Notes under the pieces: model-generated
Seen by the model: only the letters and a program-made list of their open reading frames with translations
What the model was told of the DNA's origin: nothing
Databases searched by the model: none
Source: a bacterium
GTDB lineage: Bacteria; NPL-UPA2; JAUVJM01
Direction of reading: 5' to 3'
NCBI GenBank assembly: GCA_030596585.1
Contig: JAUVJM010000012.1
Location: 1 to 21,545 of the forward strand
DNA: 21,545 nt
Part shown: one piece after another, positions 6,405 through 13,695 of the stretch
How positions within the stretch are numbered: the stretch's first letter is position 1
Layout: the number at the start of each line of letters is the position of its first letter
Program-made: the position numbers and the translations under genes

Positions 6405-7145
6405 ATGGAGTGTGAAAAAGAGCTTATGAAGAAAGTTGACGTGAGCCGTCTGCCGGCTCACGTAGCCATAATTATGGATGGAAACGGCAGGTGGGCGAAG
6501 CAAAAAGGACTGTGCCGGGTTGAAGGTCATCGTGCCGGGGTGCGCCAGGTGAAAGAAGTGGTGCGGTTCTGCAGCGACCTGGGAATACAAGTACTAACGC
6601 TTTACGCGTTCTCCACCGAGAACTGGAAACGCCCCAAGGTTGAAGTAATGGCTATAATGTCACTGCTAAGGACTTTTTTGAGAAAAGAGATTGAAGAATT
6701 GAATGCTAACCGCGTAAAGCTCACTGCCATAGGAAGGCTCTCAGAGATGCCTTCTCCGGCGCTGAGAGAATTGGAAAAGTGCATGGCGATGACTTCCCAA
6801 AATGACGGTCTGATCCTCAATCTTGCACTTAACTACGGCGGCAGGTCTGACATAGTTGACGGAATCAAAAGACTGGCTGCCGATATCCAGAACGGCAAAC
6901 GCGCCTTGCAGGATATAAACGAGGAACTATTCAGCCGTTATCTTTACACCTCGGGTTTGCCCGACCCGGAGCTTCTCATCAGAACGAGTGGTGAGATGCG
7001 CGTGAGTAATTTCCTCCTGTGGCAAATTTCCTACGCGGAGATATGGGTTACCCCTGTCTATTGGCCTGATTTCGGCCGGACACATCTCCTGGAGGCAATA
7101 ATTGATTATCAGGCGAGGGAAAGAAGATTTGGTGACCACAAGTGA
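6405..7145 (+). CDS. uppS: isoprenyl transferase (undecaprenyl diphosphate synthase)
   Basis: Cis-prenyltransferase that condenses isopentenyl diphosphate onto farnesyl diphosphate to make the C55 carrier for peptidoglycan and other envelope polymers. The catalytic motif IIMDGNGRWA is at residues 22-31 (Asp25), followed by YAFSTENWKRP, an NYGGR-DI segment, and the C-terminal LLIRTSGEMRVSNFLLWQ with Y-E-W-P-FWPDF-like signatures. The 246-residue length is typical. The ATG at 6405 has no clear Shine-Dalgarno; an in-frame ATG at 6426 (239 residues) is nearly as good. It overlaps the 5' edge of dxr or abuts it, depending on the dxr start. The usual next gene, cdsA, is missing. Confidence 0.95.
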   Translation: MECEKELMKKVDVSRLPAHVAIIMDGNGRWAKQKGLCRVEGHRAGVRQVKEVVRFCSDLGIQVLTLYAFSTENWKRPKVEVMAIMSLLRTFLRKEIEELNANRVKLTAIGRLSEMPSPALRELEKCMAMTSQNDGLILNLALNYGGRSDIVDGIKRLAADIQNGKRALQDINEELFSRYLYTSGLPDPELLIRTSGEMRVSNFLLWQISYAEIWVTPVYWPDFGRTHLLEAIIDYQARERRFGDHK

Positions 7146-7152
7146 GGCACAT

Positions 7153-8313
7153 TTGAAAAAGCGCATTGCCATTCTCGGTTCTACCGGTTCCATCGGCTGC
7201 AGTGCTCTTGACCTGCTCAGGCAAATTCCTGAGCGGTTCGAAATCGTGGGCCTTACGGCTAATGAGAACATATCCCTGCTCAGGAAACAGGTGGAGGAGT
7301 GGCAGCCACGCGTCATTGCTGTGATGGATGAGGAAAAATGCAAGGAGATACGGACATCTATCAATCTTCGTAAAACAGATGTTCTTTCAGGTATTGAGGG
7401 AATCTCGGAGGTAGCTGTTCGTAAAGACGTTGACCTGGTTCTATCAGCAATCGTCGGCTCAGCAGGGCTGACGCCGACCATGGCTGCTATTGAGGCAGGC
7501 AAGCAGATTGCTCTGGCGAGCAAGGAACCGGTAGTCATGGCGGGAGAACTGCTTATGGCTGAAGTGACAAGGAGGGGAGCGACTCTCATTCCGGTTGACA
7601 GTGAACCCAACGCCATCTTCCAGTGTCTCCAGGGCAGGAAGAAAGAATCTATCAGGAGGTTGATTGTTACTGCTTCAGGCGGCCCTTTTCGCAATCTCAG
7701 CAGAGAGGAAATGTCCCGGGTAACCCCTGAAGAAGCCTTATCTCATCCGGCGTGGAAAATGGGGAAGAAAATCTCCGTGGATTCCGCCACCATGGTCAAC
7801 AAAGGTCTTGAAGTCATTGAGGCGCACTATATGTTCGGAATCCCGGTATCAAAGATTGGCGTGGTCGTACATCCCGAAGCCAAAATTCACGGTATGGTTG
7901 AATTTATTGACGGCAATATCCTCGCGGTTATCGGCGTAACGGACATGCGCGCTCCGATTCAGTATGCTCTGACCTATCCCGAGAAAATTCCCACACCCAT
8001 CAAGCCGCTTGACCTTTCCCAAATCTCGCCGTTGACTTTTCAGGCTCCGGACACGGCGAAGTTCCCGGGACTGCAGTGCGGTTATGAAGCGGCTGAAGCA
8101 GGGGGGACAATGCCTGCAGTCTTAAATGCGGCTAATGAAATAGCAGTAGCGGCTTTCATCGAGAGGAAGATTGGTTTTCTTGACATAACCGACCTTTGCC
8201 GGAAGGTCATGAGTAAACACAAAGCGGGACAGAAGCCCGGCATGGAAGAAATACTCGAGGCTGACCGCTGGGCGAGAGAAGAAACTAATTGCCTGATAAA
8301 AAGCAAAGGATAA
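7153..8313 (+). CDS. dxr: 1-deoxy-D-xylulose 5-phosphate reductoisomerase
   Basis: Converts DXP to 2-C-methyl-D-erythritol 4-phosphate with NADPH and a divalent metal, the second step of the MEP isoprenoid pathway. With the TTG at 7153 the protein is 386 residues and begins MKKRIAILGSTGSIG, matching the family; GAGG lies 5 nt upstream. In-frame GTG at 7132 and TTG at 7102 are alternatives that overlap uppS. NADPH motif GSTGSIG is at residues 9-15, the metal-binding D-S-E at 149-151, SHPAWKMG and DSATMVNKGLEVIEA follow. Odd points: the position after D-S-E, normally His, is Pro (CCC at 7606-7608), and the usual A-N-K-E is A-S-K-E (AGC at 7519-7521). Confidence 0.95.
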   Translation: MKKRIAILGSTGSIGCSALDLLRQIPERFEIVGLTANENISLLRKQVEEWQPRVIAVMDEEKCKEIRTSINLRKTDVLSGIEGISEVAVRKDVDLVLSAIVGSAGLTPTMAAIEAGKQIALASKEPVVMAGELLMAEVTRRGATLIPVDSEPNAIFQCLQGRKKESIRRLIVTASGGPFRNLSREEMSRVTPEEALSHPAWKMGKKISVDSATMVNKGLEVIEAHYMFGIPVSKIGVVVHPEAKIHGMVEFIDGNILAVIGVTDMRAPIQYALTYPEKIPTPIKPLDLSQISPLTFQAPDTAKFPGLQCGYEAAEAGGTMPAVLNAANEIAVAAFIERKIGFLDITDLCRKVMSKHKAGQKPGMEEILEADRWAREETNCLIKSKG

Positions 8314-8319
8314 ATTAAA

Positions 8320-9660
8320 ATGACTCATCCAATCATAATACGGTTTCTTGCCGCCGCTGTGGTTTTCGGGGCTGCCATTCTCGTCCATGAGGCAGGGCAC
8401 TTCATACTTGCAAAGCGCAAAGGGGTAAAGGTCGAAAAATTTTCCATCGGCTTTGGCCCGAAGCTCCTGGGATTCCGGCGGGGCGAGACCCAATATTTGC
8501 TGGCTATGATTCCCCTTGGAGGCTACCTCAAAATGGCAGGAGAAAATCCGGGAGAGGGCGAAGGAGCCCCCGACGAATTCTTCTCCAAAACCCCGTTTGA
8601 CAGGATAAAAATCGTTGCGGCCGGTCCCTTTATGAACCTCATACTTGCCTACATAGTCATCGTGGGCATGTTCATGATTGGTATCCGCGTACCGAATTAC
8701 TCAAACCAGATATGCAGTGTGCATGAGACCCTCCAAAAAGCGGGGCTCCAAACCGGCGACTTCATAGTAGAAATTGAGGGGGAAGAAATTTCCAATTGGC
8801 ATACGCTCAGCGCTTCCGCTGCAAAATTCTCTGACCGCAAGGAACAATGCAGTGTAACCGTCCTGCGCGAAGGAGACGAAATACGGCTAAAAAACATAAG
8901 AGCCGGGGACCTTCTCAGACTATCTCCGCTCATACCTGCTGAGGTAGGTGAGGTTGCCATTGGAATGCCGGGATACTCAGCCGGTATCCTGGCAGGTGAC
9001 AGAATCATATCGATTGACGGAGAAGCAATCAGGGACTGGGATGAATTGGCGGCAGTCATCCACCGAAGCGCCGACAAAGAAATCGGGCTGAGGATAGAGC
9101 GAGGGGCAAATGTCTTTCTCGTCAGCGTTACTCCCATTTCCCATGACGTTCTCGGAGATAGTATCGGCATTATTGGCATAAGTCCTCCGGCTTCCGGCTA
9201 TTACGTAGAACGTTTCGGCTGGAAATCAATTCCCTATGCATTGAAAGAAACTGTGTACAGGACGGCAATGACTTACAAAGGGCTATGGCTTATCATCACT
9301 CGTCAGGTGAGTTTTATGAAGTCTGTAGGAGGACCGATTCTGATTGTTCAGATGGCAGGAGAAGAAGCAAAGAAGGGGTTAGGCGGTTTTCTGGGATTCA
9401 TGGGAAGCATTAACATTCTTCTGGCAGTAATGAATCTTATCCCGTTCCCGGTTCTCGACGGTGGACATGTGATGTTTTTCCTCATCGAGAAATTGAGGCG
9501 CAGGCCGCTCTCTCTGAACACACAGGAATGGATTCAACGGGTAGGTATTGCACTTATCGTCACCCTGATGGTTTTCCTATTTGCAAACGATACTATGAGA
9601 CAGATCAACAGGACGAAAGCCCTGCAGGAAATACAGAGAAACGAACAAGGCACAAAGTAG
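8320..9660 (+). CDS. rseP: site-2-type intramembrane zinc metalloprotease RseP
   Basis: Membrane-embedded M50 protease that cleaves transmembrane substrates such as anti-sigma factors and remnant signal peptides. The zinc-binding HEAGH is at residues 23-27 in the first membrane helix, and the second active-site motif NLIPFPVLDGGHV lies at about 372-384 (Asp380). Between them are hydrophobic helices and two predicted PDZ domains (about 130-200 and 205-275), the usual arrangement in full-length RseP. The 446-residue length is standard. The start follows AAGGA at the end of dxr, 6 bp away. Its place in the uppS-dxr-rseP cluster is widely conserved. Confidence 0.95.
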   Translation: MTHPIIIRFLAAAVVFGAAILVHEAGHFILAKRKGVKVEKFSIGFGPKLLGFRRGETQYLLAMIPLGGYLKMAGENPGEGEGAPDEFFSKTPFDRIKIVAAGPFMNLILAYIVIVGMFMIGIRVPNYSNQICSVHETLQKAGLQTGDFIVEIEGEEISNWHTLSASAAKFSDRKEQCSVTVLREGDEIRLKNIRAGDLLRLSPLIPAEVGEVAIGMPGYSAGILAGDRIISIDGEAIRDWDELAAVIHRSADKEIGLRIERGANVFLVSVTPISHDVLGDSIGIIGISPPASGYYVERFGWKSIPYALKETVYRTAMTYKGLWLIITRQVSFMKSVGGPILIVQMAGEEAKKGLGGFLGFMGSINILLAVMNLIPFPVLDGGHVMFFLIEKLRRRPLSLNTQEWIQRVGIALIVTLMVFLFANDTMRQINRTKALQEIQRNEQGTK

Positions 9661-9668
9661 CAAAAGCA

Positions 9669-9790
9669 GTAACCGTTCACGGTTACGAATTATTGTTCGA
9701 GCTTGTCGAGAACCTGCTTTCTCGATGCGCTTTTGCTTACTCGAAGAATAAACGGAGTTCACTCTTTAATCGTGAACTCTGAACGGTTAC
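9669..9790. repeat. imperfect inverted-repeat element between rseP and ispG
   Basis: GTAACCGTTCA (9669-9679) pairs with TGAACGGTTAC (9780-9790), 11 of 11 bases. The left arm also forms its own hairpin, GTAACCGT/ACGGTTAC (9669-9686), so two alternative folds compete. The interior carries short TCGAG-rich repeats and no convincing gene. It fills most of the 144-bp gap before the chosen ispG start. Confidence 0.65.
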
Positions 9791-9804
9791 CAAAGGCACA
9801 AAGC

Positions 9805-10890
9805 ATGAAAGCGCACAGACGCAAAAGTAGAGCCGTAAAAGTCGGGAGTGTCGCTGTCGGAGGCAGGGCGCCGGTGTCCGTGCAGTCCATGACCAAGACC
9901 GATACAAGAGACGTGCGCGCGACGGTTCGGCAGATTCACGCTCTGGAAGAAGCCGGCTGTGAGATTGTGCGCGTTGCCGTCCCGGACAGAGAAGCCGCTC
10001 AGGTACTGGATAGAATAAAGAAGAAAGTGCACATACCGGTTATTGCAGACATTCACTTCAATTCAGAGCTTGCCATTGAAGCCATTAGAAGAGGGGTTGA
10101 CTGCATAAGGTTAAACCCGGGCAACATCTACCGGCCGGGCGAAGTGAAAAAAGTCGCATGGGAAGCTCAAAAAAGGAATATACCAATAAGAGTCGGAGTG
10201 AACTCAGGCTCAGTGAGAGGCAAAAGCGCTTCAGGGCTTGCGGGTGCCCGCACTATGGTCAGGAGCGCGCTAAACTACATCAGCCTGCTTGAGAAGCTCG
10301 ATTTCCGGGATATTATCGTATCTTTAAAAGCTTCCGACGTTCCGACAACGGTGAAAGCTTACGAGATGATGGCAGAGAAATGTCCCTATCCATTCCACGT
10401 CGGAATCACTGCGGCAGGTCCGCGTTTTTCAGGCTCCATCAGATCCGCTGTCGGTATCGGGGCGCTGTTATCGGAAGGGATAGGTGACACGATACGGGTT
10501 TCCCTTACCGGTGACCCAAGAGAAGAAGTCAAAGTTGCATACGAGATATTGGATTCTCTGGGGTTGAGGAAGAGAGGACCCATTATAATATCGTGTCCTA
10601 CCTGCGGCAGATGCCAGGTGAACCTTTTAAAGATTGTGAAGGGTGTGGAAGGACAACTCGGGAAACTCTACCCGCAGGACAGGCTTGACGGCGTTAAGAT
10701 TGCCATTATGGGCTGTGCAGTCAACGGTCCGGGAGAGGCCCGTGAGGCCGACATCGGCATTGCCTGCGGAAGGGGGAAGGGAATTCTCTTTAGGAATGGA
10801 GAAATCGTAAAGAGGGTGAATGAATCAAAGTTGGTGCAGTCGCTGATTTCTGAGGTGAAAAAAGTCCGGGGGTTAAAGTCAACGACGTAA
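9805..10890 (+). CDS. ispG: 4-hydroxy-3-methylbut-2-enyl diphosphate synthase (GcpE)
   Basis: A [4Fe-4S] enzyme converting MEcPP to HMBPP, the penultimate MEP-pathway step. The ATG at 9805 gives 361 residues; the open frame continues upstream to 9703, but those residues are encoded by the inverted-repeat element and are not family-like. Landmarks are SVQSMTKTDT (TIM-barrel entry), ADIHFN, IRLNPGNI, the cluster cysteines Cys264 and Cys267 (ISCPTCGRC) and Cys304 (GCAVNGPGEA), and Glu311. The barrel motif I expect as T-E-A-G reads T-A-A-G here (GCG codon). The TAA stop is part of the left end of a family A palindromic repeat. AAAGG about 8 nt upstream is the likely ribosome-binding site. Confidence 0.94.
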   Translation: MKAHRRKSRAVKVGSVAVGGRAPVSVQSMTKTDTRDVRATVRQIHALEEAGCEIVRVAVPDREAAQVLDRIKKKVHIPVIADIHFNSELAIEAIRRGVDCIRLNPGNIYRPGEVKKVAWEAQKRNIPIRVGVNSGSVRGKSASGLAGARTMVRSALNYISLLEKLDFRDIIVSLKASDVPTTVKAYEMMAEKCPYPFHVGITAAGPRFSGSIRSAVGIGALLSEGIGDTIRVSLTGDPREEVKVAYEILDSLGLRKRGPIIISCPTCGRCQVNLLKIVKGVEGQLGKLYPQDRLDGVKIAIMGCAVNGPGEAREADIGIACGRGKGILFRNGEIVKRVNESKLVQSLISEVKKVRGLKSTT

Positions 10891-10979
10891 ATATTCAGCC
10901 GACTGTGTTTTAACTTGTCATTCTGAGGAGCAAAGCGACGAAGAATCTCAGCAGATTCTTCACTTCGTTCAGAATGACA
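10887..10979. repeat. palindromic repeat, family A copy 2
   Basis: Shares with the copy at 3333-3428 the left flank GTAAATATTC (10887-10896) and GACTGTGT-like spacer, then the palindrome TGTCATTCTGA (10916-10926) to TCAGAATGACA (10969-10979) with inner stem GAAGAATCT (10940-10948)/AGATTCTTC (10953-10961). Its first bases include the ispG stop codon. Confidence 0.85.
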
Positions 10980-11015
10980 CGATGTTTATAGAATACTTAC
11001 TAACTGAGGATAAAA

Positions 11016-12296
11016 ATGCGCTGGTCAAAAACTTTTATACCAACGGTTAGGGAGGCTCCGTCAGAGGCGGAAATCATCAGCCACAAGCTCATGTTGAGGG
11101 CGGGCATGATTCGCATGCTGAGCGCCGGGCTCTACATATACCTGCCGCTTGGTCTCAGGGTAATAAGAAAGGTTGAAAACATAATTCGCGGCGAGCTTAA
11201 CAAGAAAGGAGGACAGGAACTTCTCATGCCTATCCTCCAGCCGAGAGAACTCTGGGAAAAAAGCGGGAGGTGGAATGCCGAAGAATTGGGGATGCTTACG
11301 GTTGAGAACCGGGCAGGCAGGGAATTCGTCCTTGCCCCGACTCACGAGGAAGTCATTACTGACCTGGTGAGGAGGGAAATCAGGTCTTACAAGGACCTCC
11401 CGAAGAACTTCTACCAGATTCAGACGAAATTCAGAGACGAATTGAGGCCCCGTTTCGGTCTGATGCGGGCAAAAGAATTCATCATGAAGGACAGCTACGG
11501 CTTTGACGTTGACGAGGAATCCGCGGGGAAAACCTATCACGGTATGGAAGAGGCATACCGCAATATCTTCAAACGCTGCGGACTGCATACACAGGTTGTG
11601 GAAGCCGACCCGGGCGCCATGGGAGGAGGTATGTCACACGAGTTCATGGCGGTGGCTGATGTGGGAGAAGATGTCATCGTGTGTTGCAGCAAGTGCGGTT
11701 ATGCCGCCAATAAGGAAGCCGTTGCGAAGAATAGTTCGGTAAAAGAGGGAAAACCCTGCCCTGAATGCGGCGAGCCGCTCGAAACCAGGCACGGGATAGA
11801 GGTCGGTCAGATATTCAACCTGGGAACCAAATACAGCAAATCTATGGGAGCCGCTTTCCTTGATGCAGGCGGAGAGGAAAAATTGTGTGTTATGGGCTGT
11901 TTCGGAATCGGTGTAACCAGAACGGTCTCTGCCGTTATCGAACAAAACCATGATGAAAACGGCATCATCTGGCCCCCGGGCATAAGCCCCTACCGGATCC
12001 TGATACTCCCCGTTAACATAACCGACGCGCCTTCTATGGACTTGATGGAAAAGACATACGAAAAACTATTAAACAGCGGAATGGAAGTTCTGCTTGATGA
12101 CAGGGACGTGAGGGCCGGCATCAAGTTTAAGGATGCTGACCTTATCGGGATTCCCCTAAGAATCACAATCGGACAGGAGAAAGCAAAAAGCGGAATAGTT
12201 GAGATAAAAAATCGCAGGACAGGTGAGCAGATAGACTGCCGGGAAGAAGAATTGATACAAAAGCTTGGAGGTGAGCAATGGACATTGAAAAAATAG
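11016..12296 (+). CDS. proS: prolyl-tRNA synthetase, short form lacking the editing insertion
   Basis: Class II synthetase that charges tRNA-Pro. Motif 2 region (KFRDELRPRFGLMRAKEF, about residues 138-155), GAMGGGMSHEF (200-210) and motif 3 GCFGIGVTR (294-302) are intact, and a C-terminal anticodon-binding domain follows from about 325. The usual bacterial enzyme is about 570 residues, with an insertion domain of about 180 residues that hydrolyses Ala-tRNA-Pro. Here the protein is 426 residues: the insertion is gone and the spot holds a small zinc-ribbon-like loop with Cys224-x2-Cys227 and Cys248-x2-Cys251. The ATG follows GAGGA. The 3' end overlaps the next gene by 19 bp. Confidence 0.95.
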   Translation: MRWSKTFIPTVREAPSEAEIISHKLMLRAGMIRMLSAGLYIYLPLGLRVIRKVENIIRGELNKKGGQELLMPILQPRELWEKSGRWNAEELGMLTVENRAGREFVLAPTHEEVITDLVRREIRSYKDLPKNFYQIQTKFRDELRPRFGLMRAKEFIMKDSYGFDVDEESAGKTYHGMEEAYRNIFKRCGLHTQVVEADPGAMGGGMSHEFMAVADVGEDVIVCCSKCGYAANKEAVAKNSSVKEGKPCPECGEPLETRHGIEVGQIFNLGTKYSKSMGAAFLDAGGEEKLCVMGCFGIGVTRTVSAVIEQNHDENGIIWPPGISPYRILILPVNITDAPSMDLMEKTYEKLLNSGMEVLLDDRDVRAGIKFKDADLIGIPLRITIGQEKAKSGIVEIKNRRTGEQIDCREEELIQKLGGEQWTLKK

Positions 12297-12964
12297 AAAG
12301 AGCGTTGGTATTTGCCGCTCATCCTGACGATGAAATACTCGGAGTAGGGGGAACAATCGCCCGGATGAGCAAGCAGGGAACGAAAGTTACCGTTGCCATT
12401 TTCAGTCTGGAGGATACCATCCACTCCGCCGAAGGAATGAAAGACAATGTTGTGGAAATGCGCAAAAAAGAGGCCCGCACCGCTGCGGGAATCCTTGGTG
12501 TACAGGAGAGTATATTCCTGCAAAAATCCCCTCACGGTACTTTTCACGACACTGCCGTGTACCAGGACTGCATCCGGCTCATAAGGAAATACCGCCCCCA
12601 GATAATCTTCACGCATTGTCCGCAGGACGAAAGCAGAGACCACCGCTGTGTATCGGAAATAATTGATGAAGCATCTCCGAAAGCAGGCGAGAACATATTG
12701 CCTGAGATGGGAAAACCATGGGACACACCCTACCTGTTCTACTACGAAATGTCCAACCTCTTCACGCGTCCATCCGACGTAGTTGATATCAGCGCAACTA
12801 TAGAGAGTAAAATCAAAGCTATGAAAACCCAAAGCTCACACTTGGGCGCCCTGCCGGAGTTAATCGAATATCTTCGGGCTTTGGCTAAGGTGCGGGGGCA
12901 TGTGGTCGGAATAGAATACGGAGAAGCCTTTTTCCTCTCCCCCCTCACCCCCTGCAAACACTGA
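12278..12964 (+). CDS. PIG-L/LmbE-family N-deacetylase
   Basis: A 228-residue zinc-dependent deacetylase of the PIG-L (LmbE, BshB, MshB) superfamily, which removes acetyl groups from N-acetylglucosamine-type sugars in sugar conjugates. The metal and catalytic motif HPDDE is at residues 15-19, with downstream histidines at THCPQDESRDHR (His113, His122). Which sugar it acts on cannot be told from sequence; bacillithiol-type thiols, lipid-linked sugars and secondary glycans are all possible. It has a strong GGAGGTGA site inside the proS 3' end and overlaps proS by 19 bp, so it is co-transcribed with it. It converges with the - strand gene 18 bp downstream. Confidence 0.88.
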   Translation: MDIEKIERALVFAAHPDDEILGVGGTIARMSKQGTKVTVAIFSLEDTIHSAEGMKDNVVEMRKKEARTAAGILGVQESIFLQKSPHGTFHDTAVYQDCIRLIRKYRPQIIFTHCPQDESRDHRCVSEIIDEASPKAGENILPEMGKPWDTPYLFYYEMSNLFTRPSDVVDISATIESKIKAMKTQSSHLGALPELIEYLRALAKVRGHVVGIEYGEAFFLSPLTPCKH

Positions 12965-12982
12965 CTACTCCCTCTTCAACCC

Positions 12983-13669
12983 CTACGTGTTCCCCTGAAA
13001 TGGGCCGCAGGCTTTGACGCAGACGCCGCAGATATGGTGGCCGATGCTGCAGGTGCGCCTGAATGAGTCAAGCTGTTTGAAACAGGCTAAGTGGTCGAAA
13101 TCCCCGGGGCTTTCTTTAATAGCGCCGGCAGGACAGCAATCCAAACACCTGCGGCACTGCCCGCAATCCCTATCAAGAGGTTTGTCAACAGCCAAAGGAA
13201 AATCAGTAAGAACGGTTACGTATCTTACCCTGGAGCCGAACTCCGGGTTAACGAGAAGATTGTTTCTTCCAATCCACCCGAGTCCTGCCGCAGCGGCAAT
13301 CGCTTTGTGAGAAACATGCCCTTCCTGTTTTTCCCTGTTGACAACCTGAGAGGCAGGAATCGGCAAAGCTTCCCAGCCTTGCTCCTGGACGTAGGCTGTA
13401 ATTTTCAGAGCAAGTCTGTCGAGGAAATAGTTCACCTGCTTGTAATGGTGGAAATAGATTCGGGTTGGCTTGTCAACAATTCCTTCAATGATAGAATTAG
13501 ACAACCTGAACCCGAGTGAGATTGCAAAGTCGAGTCTCTTGAGAATTTCCCCAGGCAAATAGCGAAAAGTTCCCCTTAACTCCCTCACATCTGCCGCGCC
13601 GAACAGAGAAGCGCCGTTCGACAGGCAAAAAGACTTCAGGTTCCCATAATTATCTTTTTCTTCTGGCAC
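12983..13669 (-). CDS. short QueG-like double [4Fe-4S] cluster protein
   Basis: A 228-residue protein related to the C-terminal part of epoxyqueuosine reductase. Two cluster motifs are complete: Cys169-x2-Cys172-x2-Cys175-x3-Cys179-Pro, and Cys207, Cys214-x2-Cys217-x3-Cys221, with Cys196 between. A GLGWIGRNNLLVNPEFGSR segment (about residues 129-147) is typical of QueG and its relatives. QueG is usually over 300 residues and also binds cobalamin, so this shorter protein may be a paralog with another electron-transfer or reductase role. The GTG at 13669 is chosen because AAGGAG lies 6 nt upstream; the ATG at 13708 would add 13 residues and overlap mnmG. It sits 26 bp after mnmG and is likely in its operon. 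Confidence 0.82.
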   Translation of the reverse strand: MPEEKDNYGNLKSFCLSNGASLFGAADVRELRGTFRYLPGEILKRLDFAISLGFRLSNSIIEGIVDKPTRIYFHHYKQVNYFLDRLALKITAYVQEQGWEALPIPASQVVNREKQEGHVSHKAIAAAAGLGWIGRNNLLVNPEFGSRVRYVTVLTDFPLAVDKPLDRDCGQCRRCLDCCPAGAIKESPGDFDHLACFKQLDSFRRTCSIGHHICGVCVKACGPFQGNT

Positions 13670-13695
13670 GTTTCGCTCCTTGTCTCGCTCCAAAA

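Noticed and set aside
7102..7152. Upstream TTG and GTG starts of dxr
   Set aside because: They would add 7-17 residues before the usual Dxr N-terminus and overlap uppS; the TTG at 7153 has GAGG 5 nt upstream. This remains a judgement call.
9703..9804. 34-residue N-terminal extension of IspG
   Set aside because: It is encoded by the inverted-repeat element and has no similarity to the family N-terminus; the ATG at 9805 fits.
11990..12832. 280-codon antisense frame opposite proS and the deacetylase gene
   Set aside because: Overlaps two well-supported genes on the other strand and shows no recognisable domain.
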